Shown piece by piece: positions 34,882-44,477 of a stretch of 64,000 nucleotides of DNA. A model generated the notes under the pieces. That model had not been told where the DNA came from, made no database searches, and saw only the letters and a list, made by a program, of their open reading frames with translations. Made by a program: the position numbers and the translations under genes. The stretch comes from Yamadazyma tenuis (lineage: Eukaryota > Ascomycota > Pichiomycetes > Serinales > Debaryomycetaceae). The stretch is from the NCBI RefSeq assembly GCF_029203305.1, contig NC_089467.1, positions 744,001 through 808,000 on the forward strand, written 5' to 3'. Within the stretch, counting starts at the first letter, position 1. Every line of letters starts with the position of its first letter.

Positions 34882-35928
34882 ATGTCCGAGTCAATCACCG
34901 TAAACATCAAATCTTCGGGTGACACAAAGTACGAGGTGACCACTGCCACGTCCAGCACCATATTGGAGTTGAAGGAGCAAATTTCTGCAAAGGCAGACGT
35001 TCCCTCTGACCGTCAGAGATTAATCTATTCTGGTAAGGTGTTGAAAGATACAGAAACAGTGGCATCGTATAAAATCCAGTCAGGCCACACCATCCACCTC
35101 GTGAAAAGCGCTGCCAAGGCCGCCGCCACGGGGGGCGACTCCTCCACCGTCAGCACCACCGCCACCGACTCACAATCGACACCTGCGTCCAACCAATCGT
35201 CCCAGGTGCCTTCTAACATTTCTGCTGGGCAGGGCGCTTTTAACCCGTTGGCAGACTTGACCGGTGCCCGGTACGCCGGGTACACCCAGTTGCCGTCCGC
35301 GTCGATGTTTGGTCCTGACGGGGGCATGAACGCCGCTATGCCCGACCCCGAGCAGATGTCGCTGATGATGTCCAATCCCATGTTCCAAGAAAGTATGAAC
35401 TCGTTGTTGTCCAACCCGCAAATGTTGGACTACTTCATCCAGCAGTCGCCCCAGTTGCGGGCGTTGGGGCCTCAGGCCAGAGAAATGTTGCAGAGCCCAT
35501 TTTTCAGACAGATGTTGTCGAATCCAGAGATGATGCGGTCGATGATGGAAATGGGCAGAAACAGCATGGGCAGTGGGGCTGGGTTCCCAGAGCCTGGCAC
35601 CGGCTTCCCAGCTCCTGGGGCCAATCCCACTGGCGACTCGACCGACGCCACCACCACCACCACCAATACCGGTACAAACCCTCCCAACCCATTCGCCTCT
35701 ATGTTCGGCAATGGTATGCCTCCTATCGACCCATTCGCCATGTTTGGCGGTGCCGGTGGCGCACAGCCCCCCGCCGAGACAGACTCTCGTCCTCCAGAAG
35801 AAAGATATGCCAGCCAGTTGAGTCAGTTGAACGATATGGGTTTTTTTGACTTTGACAGAAACGTGGCAGCCTTGAGAAGAAGCGGTGGTAACGTCCAGGG
35901 AGCCGTGGAGTACCTCTTGTCCGGGTAG
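34882..35928 (+). CDS. DSK2: Dsk2, ubiquilin-type proteasome shuttle
   Basis: 348 residues, against 373 in S. cerevisiae. An N-terminal ubiquitin-like domain (about 1-75: SITVNIKSSGDTKYEV, DRQRLIYSGKVLKD, GHTIHLVKS) binds the proteasome. Two STI1-type helical segments rich in Met, Asn and Pro follow (about 155-240: MMSNPMFQESMNSLLSNPQML, reading in short steps). A Pro/Gly/Thr-rich linker leads to the C-terminal UBA (about 305-347: YASQLSQLNDMGFFD to AVEYLLSG) that binds ubiquitin chains. Dsk2 delivers ubiquitinated proteins, including in ER-associated degradation. The start is the ATG at 34882; a further 21-nt open extension upstream is not an ATG. Confidence 0.93.
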   Translation: MSESITVNIKSSGDTKYEVTTATSSTILELKEQISAKADVPSDRQRLIYSGKVLKDTETVASYKIQSGHTIHLVKSAAKAAATGGDSSTVSTTATDSQSTPASNQSSQVPSNISAGQGAFNPLADLTGARYAGYTQLPSASMFGPDGGMNAAMPDPEQMSLMMSNPMFQESMNSLLSNPQMLDYFIQQSPQLRALGPQAREMLQSPFFRQMLSNPEMMRSMMEMGRNSMGSGAGFPEPGTGFPAPGANPTGDSTDATTTTTNTGTNPPNPFASMFGNGMPPIDPFAMFGGAGGAQPPAETDSRPPEERYASQLSQLNDMGFFDFDRNVAALRRSGGNVQGAVEYLLSG

Positions 35929-36061
35929 ATATCTCCATACACTATATATCTATTTATCTCCTCCATGTTTGTTTCACGACTGGCTATTTAGTTATTAATT
36001 CTATGAACTTATAGAAAGAGCGCGAACTGCCAAAAACAATCGAAACATTACACCAGCACAA

Positions 36062-37702
36062 ATGGACGAGAAAGAATCAACTTCGTCACCAGCGCCGACA
36101 CACTCTCTGGCCCTGGCTAGCGGTAGCACGGTGCCTGCTGGAGATACGTTGGGTCAACGCCGCCGCATGTTGAATGATGAGACCTTACAGCTTCTCAACA
36201 ATCCGGTTTCTCACTATGCTCGCACGCCGATGGATTTCCAAGTTGCAAAGTTGATTGGTATTATTCTAGAGACCCAGGGGTTCAGCGTGTCGGCAGAGTT
36301 CTTGGACGAGCTCACAGATCTTGCCTTGATATACTTACACCAAACAGTCGATGGAATCAAGAAGTTTACTGAGATTCAAAGAAGAACAAAGCCCTCGTTG
36401 AACGATATAAGATACTCGTTCAATCTACGAGACATCGATTATTCCGACCTTTACCGACTGGGATTGGTTGGCAAGAAGGTCTACAACCTTCTGAAAGTAC
36501 ACATCGATGCTGTCAATCAGGAAAGCTTACAGAAGTTGGTAAGTCTACAACAGGTGTCATTTGAGCCTGAAAGTGAGCCGTTTTTCATGAACCAAACATA
36601 CGAAATCACCAGCTTGGTGCCCCGCCATGTTGCCAAACCCAACTATATCCCCAGCTACTTTCCGGACTTCCCGCCAGACTACACATTTCAAAACACTGCC
36701 AATTACAGGGATACCTTGACAGACATGGAGAAGTTGAGGGTCAAGTTGGTGCAAGAGTCAAGGCTCACCGAGAAGTCTTTATACAATTTGATCGAAGAAG
36801 ACGTCAAATATGATACGCCCATGAGCGAAGACACCGAGTTAGATAGTATAATGAGTCTGGAAATGGAGACTCCAGGACCCCGGTTCGAAGAGCACAAACC
36901 CCCTGAGCTTCCCGAGTACGCTGACGACGCTGACGATAACCCCGATGGGATTATACAAGCGGAGGCCAAGAAGCAGCCTGTAGCCAGTGAAAAGCCGTTT
37001 GACGTGTTGGCATATGCTCAGAAAAGGTTGGAGATAAAAGCACGTCGACTGCAAGAAATCGAACAGACTCGCAAGAAGCGGGCCGCCAACATATACCTCC
37101 AAGCGGAGACGTACTACTCACCTTACGGAACAGAGTCTATCACCTTGGAGAAACAGAAGGAGTTCGATGGACTTATTGAAAAGGATCTCCATCTTGCAAT
37201 GGTGTCCGTGAAGGCTGGAATGGAGAACCAGAAACTTCATATTCAAGAGATACTAGCCGAAAGGGCTAAGTTGGAGAAGCAAAGAGAAGCGGCCAAAGCT
37301 GCTGATACCATCGAATTTGGCTTCAACTTCAACAACAACAGCATTGACAGTGATAGTGATAGTGATGCTGATGGCGAAGACATGCAAGAAATACTCTTTG
37401 GAACTGATACCAAAGAGAACTCCTTTCCCACCGATAGGGAGACGAAATCGCCCGAGTCGTCCATGCCTCCATCGTTTACTCCATCTTCAGGGGCACTTGC
37501 TCCGGAGTCCTCTATACCTGGGGCATCTCCAGAACCCGAGCTTAAACTCAAGCTCAACTTCTCAGCCCCTGCTTCAACAGCCTTTGAGGCCCCAGAAATC
37601 AGCTCTGATGATGATGAGATGGACTTTGATGTTCTCGATGGCTTGGGGTCTCCACCTCCTCAAATGGCCATAGACAAGCCTAGCGATGGCAGCGACGCTT
37701 AA
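36062..37702 (+). CDS. TAF8: Taf8, TFIID subunit
   Basis: 546 residues, against 510 in S. cerevisiae. A histone-fold (bromo-associated) domain covers about residues 50-130 (FQVAKLIGIILETQGFSVS and so on). The conserved TAF8 C-terminal motif follows at about 195-240: YIPSYFPDFPPDYTF, NTANYRDTLTDMEKLRVKL. Taf8 pairs through its histone fold with Taf10 and helps tie the TFIID lobes together at polymerase II promoters. Beyond residue 270 the protein is acidic and disordered, with a coiled-coil stretch (about 315-415), an SDSDSDSD run and a Pro/Ser-rich tail. It is transcribed in the same direction as DSK2 and FCP1. Confidence 0.88.
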   Translation: MDEKESTSSPAPTHSLALASGSTVPAGDTLGQRRRMLNDETLQLLNNPVSHYARTPMDFQVAKLIGIILETQGFSVSAEFLDELTDLALIYLHQTVDGIKKFTEIQRRTKPSLNDIRYSFNLRDIDYSDLYRLGLVGKKVYNLLKVHIDAVNQESLQKLVSLQQVSFEPESEPFFMNQTYEITSLVPRHVAKPNYIPSYFPDFPPDYTFQNTANYRDTLTDMEKLRVKLVQESRLTEKSLYNLIEEDVKYDTPMSEDTELDSIMSLEMETPGPRFEEHKPPELPEYADDADDNPDGIIQAEAKKQPVASEKPFDVLAYAQKRLEIKARRLQEIEQTRKKRAANIYLQAETYYSPYGTESITLEKQKEFDGLIEKDLHLAMVSVKAGMENQKLHIQEILAERAKLEKQREAAKAADTIEFGFNFNNNSIDSDSDSDADGEDMQEILFGTDTKENSFPTDRETKSPESSMPPSFTPSSGALAPESSIPGASPEPELKLKLNFSAPASTAFEAPEISSDDDEMDFDVLDGLGSPPPQMAIDKPSDGSDA

Positions 37703-37946
37703 TAACGACACATAACGAAATACGCAAATAGATAAAGTACTCTGTACCACCGTTCGGCCCTCTATCGCCAGTATACTACTGTGGCTACTCTTGTGCACCA
37801 TCTCATCCAATGGATAACTTCGCAGCGCGCATGCTCATCATTTCTCCAGTAAACAACTGGGAAGCCCACCCCTATCATATTGCAATCTGCTATTCACCCA
37901 TCCAATTGTACTAATTCCAGCATCCATACCCACATAACTCCAGCAC

Positions 37947-40313
37947 ATGTCAGAAACGGTGCCCATCACGTTGCCGCTGTCGGTACCCTTTCCCGTGACA
38001 ATCTCATCTATTTTGTGCTCCTCGGGTGATAGCATTCGAAAACGTCAGACCATCTTCAAATACAAATACTGGGACTATCAGGATGACCCAAACTCCAAGG
38101 ATGATCCACCGCCCAAGATCCGCGTGGAACGCATTGGTGCGTACGAGAGTCCCGTTGAAGGTGAAGTGCTAGGAATCAAAACCCACGAAAACGCAGAAAT
38201 CAACCACAGTGGTATCGTATTGTGTTCCATCAGAGAGCCATGCGCCCACGCGGTGCAGTACGGCGGGTTGTGCGCCTTATGTGGGAAGGCGGTAGAGGAC
38301 GAGAAGGACTATACTGGCTTCAACTACGAAGATCGAGCCACCATCTCAATGTCTCACGATAATACTGGGTTGAAAATAAGTTATGAAGAAGCCGCAAAAA
38401 TCGAGCAGAACTCCACCACCAGGCTCACCCAGCAACGGAAGTTGATTTTGGTGGTGGACCTTGATCAGACGGTGATCCATGCCACGGTGGACCCCACGGT
38501 AGGAGAATGGCAACTGGATCCATCCAATCCCAACTACCGAGCTGTTAAAGATGTACAATCGTTTTGTCTTGAAGAGGAGCCCATCACGCCGCCCAACTGG
38601 AGCGGGCCCAAGTTGTCGCCCACGAAGTGCTGGTACTACGTGAAGTTGCGGCCGGGCTTGGAAGAGTTTCTTCGGGAAATGGCCGAGATCTATGAAATGC
38701 ATATCTACACCATGGCCACCCGAAACTACGCATTGGCCATCGCCAAGATCATCGACCCCGAAGGCGAGTACTTTGGAGACCGGATCTTGAGTCGAGATGA
38801 GAGTGGCTCGTTGACACACAAGAACTTGAAACGGTTGTTTCCGGTGGATCAGTCCATGGTCGCTATCATTGATGATAGAGGCGATGTGTGGCAGTGGGAA
38901 GACAACTTGATCAAGGTGGTACCGTACGACTTCTTTGTGGGGATTGGAGACATCAACTCGAGCTTTTTGCCAAAGAAAAACACCCAAATCACCGGTCCCA
39001 GCAAGAAGAGAAAATCAATTGCAAAGTTGGAAGCCATGGAAGAAGACCTTGAACACGAGTTTGCCGAATCGGACAATGGTGATGCTCCAGACAGTGAAAG
39101 CGATGTGTCGGATACTGGAGATTCAAAGGAGGACAAAGAGAATATCGATCACTCGCATTCTGCGGTCGATAGACTCGTTGAAATCGGCGGTGGTGAAGAC
39201 AATAAGAATCTTTTGATCGAGCAGTCACGGTCCCGGACTCTTTCATTGGAGCAACAGCAGCACGACCGGCCATTGGCCAAGTTGCAGCATGATCTTGAAA
39301 AGATAAACCACGATCACGAAACTAAGTCCGATAGCGAACACTCAAGTAACGAAAACGACGATGCTGCGAACGACGAAGAAGAGGATAATCTTTTGTACGA
39401 CGATGACAACGAGTTGGAATCGCTTAAGGTGGCCCTCTCCAACATTCACAACGAGTACTACAAGATTCTTGACTCCAAAAATCCTGAAAGACCGGATTTA
39501 ACGTACGTGATACCTAATTTGAAGAGCAAGTGCTTGGAAGGAGTGGTGATACTTTTCTCGGGAATTATTCCCTTAGGGATCAACCCTGACTCAGCTGACA
39601 TTGTCATCTGGTGTAAGCAGTTTGGAGTCAAGGTGGTGAACGAGGTGTACCCTGAGGTGACTCATGTTGTGTGTCGAGACCCCAATAGCACGAACTTCAA
39701 AGGAGGACTTACATTTAAGGTCAAAGCCGCCAAAAAACTCATCCCCAACATCAAGATCGTCACTCCCGACTGGCTCTTTGTGTGTTTGAGCAGTTGGAAA
39801 CAGGTGGATGAAGCTGACTACCTGATTGACGAGGGTAGCCAGAATTGGTATGTCGACGAGAGAGACTTGGATAAGTACCAAAAAGCGTTACAGGAGCAAA
39901 AACAGCAGCAACACGAAACGATCATTGCAAGACCCAGGTTTGACTCCATTGCGTCCATGGAAGACTATGACCTTGATGAGGCCAATGAAGAAGTGGATGA
40001 TTTTCTCGCTGGGCTCAGCGACGATGACGAAGAGGAGAATGAAGACCACGAAAACAGCGACGACGAGGACGACGAAGCGGTCCCTGCCGCCCACGACTCG
40101 TTTATTCGAGAAGCATACTTGTCGACTTCGAAAAAGAGATCTCGTGACGACGAAGCTGATGATTCTGACCAAGGCCCTAACGAGGTTCCGCACGCAAAGA
40201 AGAATAAGATAGTTGGTAAGGGCGAAGTAGCACCAGAACAAGAGAACGAAGAGGCTGAGTTGTATGAGCTAGAACAGGAGTTGTTGGACGGGTTTGACGA
40301 TCTTGACGAGTAA
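37947..40313 (+). CDS. FCP1: Fcp1, RNA polymerase II CTD phosphatase
   Basis: 788 residues. The haloacid-dehalogenase-type catalytic motif DLDQT is at 171-175, with Asp171 the expected phospho-acceptor and Asp173 the acid. Helper motifs follow: KLRPGLEEFLREM, YTMATRNYALAIAKIIDP and IIDDRGDVWQW. The BRCT domain is at about 522-630 (LEGVVILFSGIIP to VTPDWLFVCLSSW). Acidic, Ser-rich stretches separate and follow the domains, and the C-terminus is an acidic hydrophobic segment (ELYELEQELLDGFDDL) that in the family binds TFIIF. Fcp1 removes Ser2 phosphates from the polymerase II tail and recycles the enzyme; it is essential in yeast. Confidence 0.95.
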   Translation: MSETVPITLPLSVPFPVTISSILCSSGDSIRKRQTIFKYKYWDYQDDPNSKDDPPPKIRVERIGAYESPVEGEVLGIKTHENAEINHSGIVLCSIREPCAHAVQYGGLCALCGKAVEDEKDYTGFNYEDRATISMSHDNTGLKISYEEAAKIEQNSTTRLTQQRKLILVVDLDQTVIHATVDPTVGEWQLDPSNPNYRAVKDVQSFCLEEEPITPPNWSGPKLSPTKCWYYVKLRPGLEEFLREMAEIYEMHIYTMATRNYALAIAKIIDPEGEYFGDRILSRDESGSLTHKNLKRLFPVDQSMVAIIDDRGDVWQWEDNLIKVVPYDFFVGIGDINSSFLPKKNTQITGPSKKRKSIAKLEAMEEDLEHEFAESDNGDAPDSESDVSDTGDSKEDKENIDHSHSAVDRLVEIGGGEDNKNLLIEQSRSRTLSLEQQQHDRPLAKLQHDLEKINHDHETKSDSEHSSNENDDAANDEEEDNLLYDDDNELESLKVALSNIHNEYYKILDSKNPERPDLTYVIPNLKSKCLEGVVILFSGIIPLGINPDSADIVIWCKQFGVKVVNEVYPEVTHVVCRDPNSTNFKGGLTFKVKAAKKLIPNIKIVTPDWLFVCLSSWKQVDEADYLIDEGSQNWYVDERDLDKYQKALQEQKQQQHETIIARPRFDSIASMEDYDLDEANEEVDDFLAGLSDDDEEENEDHENSDDEDDEAVPAAHDSFIREAYLSTSKKRSRDDEADDSDQGPNEVPHAKKNKIVGKGEVAPEQENEEAELYELEQELLDGFDDLDE

Positions 40314-40867
40314 TGTGTTATAGTTAGTTGTAATATATTAAGGAGCTACCGCATTTTGCGGCCAATTTGCACCCACAATGCCTTTTTTTAAATTAGAGTT
40401 AATTTAGACATAGCCACAAACCCACAGTTGTTAAGGCCTGATATTAACCGCCCAAGCAACTGATCGGCAGGTCTTGATTGGCTCTTGTCTAGGCAATGTA
40501 GCCACTACACACAAGGACAATTGACAGACGGTGCGCGCACGACAATAAGCCAGCCATTTCTCACTGATTTGGCAAGGAGCGCCAGCAACAGGGGATAGAT
40601 CGGGTACCCAAATCAGGTATAAGGGGGGGAGTGCACATGATAGATAGTATATTAAGAGACTTGATTCCCCCTGATGGGGTTTCCAGTAACTTTCAATTCC
40701 CAACTTTGCTACAGGTATTTTGATCAGGTCCGTGACAGAGACATTATTTGCACCCATTACTGACATTAACGGCAAGGGAAAATAGAAACAACACAAATAC
40801 CAATTGGATCTACTTATCCATTCCAGCTTGCCATCACTCAGCTGCTCAATAACTACTCAATCCCTTG
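40314..40867. promoter_or_regulatory. Sur7-family gene upstream region with stress elements
   Basis: 554 bp without a gene. AGGGG at 40622-40626 and CCCCT at 40668-40672 are STRE cores in opposite orientation, about 200-245 bp before the ATG. They suggest stress or stationary-phase control of the downstream gene. Confidence 0.5.
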
Positions 40868-41965
40868 ATGTTCAAGTTTTTCAGATTCTTGTTGATAGTC
40901 CTATCACTAGCAGCAGCAGTCTTGTCGGTGTTTGCCCTCACCGGGTCCTACGCCAATAAGAGCTACCTCACCAAGACGTACTTGTTCAACATCCACTTGG
41001 ACAACCTCGATTTATCCAAATTGTTGGATTCGTCCAACTTCTCAAAGCGAGACTTTGCATCGCAAATCATCGATGTCACAGGCGATAGCACCACCACTGC
41101 GACCGGTGCTAGTGCCACAGCCACCTCCACCAGCGCTACGAGCATTGACGAAATTTTAGCTCTTTCCTACAGCGACTTAGGGTTATCTAACGTCTACCAA
41201 GTCAGTTATTGGGGATATTGCAGAGGAACCACCACAAGCCAAGACTCCAGCAGCAATAGCACGTTCGACAACAGCAACGTGAACATCACATGGTGTTCCA
41301 AGCCCAAGCCCGGATACAAGTTCGATCCACTTGTGGTGTTCAAGGCCGAATTGAACAACACTTTACAAGATAGTGATACCATCAGTACCACTCTCAGTGA
41401 AGAAATCACTTATTTGGTTGACAACTTGAGCTACGATAATTTCAATCTTCCGGGTGATATGAACTCCAAGGTCAAAACGTTTGGAAACTTGATGCTTGCA
41501 TCTTTTGGGTTGACATTAGCAGGAGCTGTATTGGCAGTTATCTCGGTTGCCGTTCAGCTCTTAGGATGTTTCATGAGTCCCGACTCGTGCTGCCTTTCGT
41601 TCTTGAATTTCTTGTACGAGTGTGTGATATTTATCATTCTACTTGTTGGAGCTGCCTTGGCTACTAGTACGGTAGCCTACACCAGAAGTCAGGTAAATGA
41701 TGATGTGAGTTCATACGGAATCAAGGCGTTCATGTCGATCAACTTCTATGCGTTTGTGTTCTCTGGTGCTATCGCCGCCTGGATTTGTTGTGTGTTCAAC
41801 TTGTTGGGCCACTGTTGTGGACTTTTCGCCACTGGTAGAAGACGGTTCAGGACTATGGTTCACCACGAGCCAGAAATGGCATACACCCATGGAGGCCACT
41901 CCAGCGATGAGGCTTCATACAAGTCTCACGGTCATGACCATGAACATGGCCATGGCCACCATTAG
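40868..41965 (+). CDS. Sur7/PalI-family plasma-membrane protein, His-rich tail
   Basis: 365 residues with four membrane segments at about 7-26, 208-231, 248-270 and 288-312. The large extracellular loop (27-205) has the family signature SYWGYC (114-118) and a second cysteine at 143 (TWCSKP), and a Ser/Thr/Ala-rich insert. The family (Sur7, Fmp45, Pun1) marks the eisosome/MCC compartment of the plasma membrane and affects cell-wall organisation and ascospore walls. The cytosolic tail ends in an unusual run of His, Gly, Asp and Glu (about 353-365) that could bind zinc, copper or nickel. The annotated start is the ATG at 40868. Which paralogue this is cannot be settled here. Confidence 0.85.
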   Translation: MFKFFRFLLIVLSLAAAVLSVFALTGSYANKSYLTKTYLFNIHLDNLDLSKLLDSSNFSKRDFASQIIDVTGDSTTTATGASATATSTSATSIDEILALSYSDLGLSNVYQVSYWGYCRGTTTSQDSSSNSTFDNSNVNITWCSKPKPGYKFDPLVVFKAELNNTLQDSDTISTTLSEEITYLVDNLSYDNFNLPGDMNSKVKTFGNLMLASFGLTLAGAVLAVISVAVQLLGCFMSPDSCCLSFLNFLYECVIFIILLVGAALATSTVAYTRSQVNDDVSSYGIKAFMSINFYAFVFSGAIAAWICCVFNLLGHCCGLFATGRRRFRTMVHHEPEMAYTHGGHSSDEASYKSHGHDHEHGHGHH

Positions 41966-42080
41966 ACTGTTCATACAACGTGTTTTTATATTTGGTTTGT
42001 GTATAGGGTTAAATGTAATGTGTTTTGAAGATGCGAAATCGATGCGAAAACATCTAAAATCTCATCTTCAACCACCAGCG

Positions 42081-43566
42081 ATGTTTTGTGCACGTATGTA
42101 TAACTTATAATGTCAACCCAGTGGGAGTGATATACTAACTTCAATGTCTAGTTTCAGGAGAAGTGGCCAAGGAGCCGGTGCTTTCACCCAGGAGTGGTAA
42201 GATCTTTGACAGAAAACTTATCACCACCTATGTGTCAACCAACAATAAAGATCCAATAACTGATGAACCATTGGGAGTGGAAGAACTCATTGCCATCAAT
42301 GTCGAAGACCGAACAGTAGTACCACCCAAGCCTCCGTCGTTCAACTCGATTCCATCACTTCTTACGACTTTCCAAAATGAATTTGACTCTATGGCGCTTG
42401 AGATATTCAGCTTGAGAAAGCTGTTGCACAAAGCCCGTCAAGAACTTAGCTCGGCCTTGTACAACTACGATGCCGCCGTGAAGGTGGCCGCCAACGCTAT
42501 TAAGGAACGGGATGATGTCAAGACCGCTCTTCAGGAGTTAACATTGTCCATAGGGAACGATGCGATGGGAGAAGAGGATCATGAAAATGGCTCCAACGGC
42601 TTGGATGTGGCAGTTCCTGTTCAGGAAATAGAGGCTGCAAGGCAGGAGCTCTTCCAACAACACAAAACTCAGAAGGTTTCGTTGCCGGCGGCTGACGATG
42701 TGAGTATCATTTTTGAAGGAGATGTTTCGATCAAAAAGTACAATGCCTTCTTCTTTGATGAACGAGTGCAGAAATTGTTGGTCAGTAGTGGTAAGGAAAC
42801 CACTACTTTAGACTTGGTGACCAAGACTAACACTGTGGCCACTCAAAAAGGGGTTGTGCAACATGTAAGTTATATTGAGTTTGAAGGTTTAGTGGTGCCT
42901 GTGTTTGCAAGCAAAAAACAGATCAAGTTCGAGGGAATTACAATCAAGTTTCGGGACGAGATAGTCGACATACAACCACACCCGAAGTTGAAGAACATCT
43001 ACGCTGTTGTGTGTACCAAGTCGTGGTCTTTGAATGTGGGTGACAAAAAGTGTTTGTTTGTGCAGTTGGACAATGAATACACTGCGACCACCGGCAGTTT
43101 CCATGTCGATGGAGCCTTGATGGCCATTGGAACCACCTCTGGGACCGTCTTAGTGTATGGAGTTGCTGATGGGTCTGTGGCTTCCACTTTGGAAATAAAG
43201 TATCCGACGGTGGATAAGGTCCAGTTTGGTTTGAATGGATACTGGCTCTTTGTATCATCCAGTGATAAATCCGCTCACAGCTTGCAAGTTTTTGACTTGA
43301 GGAATCACTCGGTTGTTCACACCATCGACTTTGAAGAGCTTAATGACTTCGCAATTGACCAATCATGCTCTTTACTATTGACTTGCAACAGTAAGGAGAT
43401 CAGTTTCCATAAGTATACTAAGAAAGGGAAGACTTGGAATGATTTCTTCAAGAGCGTTGAAGTGGAGTCTACGAGGAACTTGGTGATCACAAAATTTGAG
43501 AATGGAGTGATTCATGGAGTGCAGTTGGGGGATTCCATCAAGAACTTCAAGATCGAGTTCAATTAA
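42081..43566 (+). CDS. PRP19: Prp19, spliceosomal U-box E3 ligase (spliced)
   Basis: Join of 42081-42093 and 42152-43566, giving 475 residues. The 13-nt first exon encodes MFCA plus one base, and exon 2 continues LSGEVAKEPVLSPRSG, the start of the U-box (about 1-65: PVLSPRSGKIFDRKLI, DPITDEPL). A coiled coil for tetramerisation (about 70-135) and a C-terminal beta-propeller-like domain (about 185-475) follow. Prp19 is the core of the NineTeen complex that stabilises U5 and U6 in the active spliceosome. Without splicing the first U-box residues (CALSGE) would be lost. It lies 115 bp after the Sur7-family gene. Confidence 0.93.
42094..42151 (+). other. PRP19 intron
   Basis: 58 bp. The donor is GTATGT at 42094, the branch point TACTAAC at 42133-42139, and the acceptor TCTAG ending at 42151, 12 nt after the branch site. 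Using the next AG (TTTCAG, 42156-42157 region) would put the U-box out of frame. Confidence 0.9.
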
Positions 43567-43851
43567 ACGACAACTGAGCTATCAAAACTGGGTACTTCTA
43601 TAAAAAAGCAACCTTCCTACAAATTGCCATTCAACAAAACATCATTTTGGCACCTTATATACGTTTAGATTCTGTATTATATCGCAACATTAGCTGCAAA
43701 ATACTTGGGTGTGCGAGTTATTTACTGCAAACCCCTATTTATCACTGGTGCAGATATGAGACACTTTGAGTATGATTTGTACATGTCTCAACTAGATTTC
43801 TGTGAAACTAACATTTCATTTATCAAACAATAAAGGTTGCAAATGGAGTCG

Positions 43852-43930
43852 GTTTGATTTTGCGGAACGAGGTACAAAAACTGAGTACTAGATTCTAGGT
43901 TTTTTCTATTCTATAACTCAAACCCTGTGC
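43852..43930 (+). repeat. PGM3-promoter-like direct repeat, copy A
   Basis: About 79 bp aligned to 46418-46493 with one short gap and about ten substitutions. Shared runs include GTTTGATTTTGCGGA and AAACCCTGTG. Copy B is the immediate upstream sequence of PGM3, so copy A is probably a displaced promoter end. Confidence 0.8.
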
Positions 43931-44301
43931 TTATGTAGTAGTTAGGATTGTCGAGTACAACTTTCAACATCTTAAATGCCCTGTTCCCTGTCCTTGAAAA
44001 GGATATCTATAAGGCTTTGCCGAAAGCCACAAATCTATCAAGACTCCTATTCATAAATCCTTTGAGTAATGGGTCCCAATAACCCTGGTTTAATTTTTTG
44101 CTCGTGCAGACTACAAAAAATACCCCAGAAAATACCTAAACACTGCCGTTTGCAAATCTCCACACCTCGTATTACAGCATATTATCCTCGCTTATAGAGG
44201 CGACGCTCAACTGCATCTCGAAAAGTGTTCAAAATACTAAAGGCGACATCATCAGAAAATTGTCCGGATTGAGGGTATTTTTCACACAACACGGCAAACT
44301 A

Positions 44302-44318
44302 TTAGATAATCTTGTAGT
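44302..44318 (+). promoter_or_regulatory. Conserved block in adhesin 2 promoter
   Basis: TTAGATAATCTTGTAGT, identical to 19084-19100 upstream of adhesin 1. Confidence 0.6.
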
Positions 44319-44477
44319 GTAAATAATATTTAAATGCCTGGTTTGTTAAATGAATTGAGTCTTTGTTTAGGCAGAATAATTCACTGGCCGCCTCCAACAG
44401 TTAATAAGATGGAGATATCCTGGGTATTGGATATTTCAAACTTACCTTCAAGCTCTTCATATTTTAGAGTGATTTAA

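Larger units (their letters stand above)
43567..44477. other. 911-bp region upstream of adhesin 2
   Basis: Contains a relic copy of the PGM3 promoter (43852-43930). From about 44040 to the ATG it aligns with the adhesin 1 upstream region, including an identical 17-nt block at 44302-44318. Confidence 0.65.
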
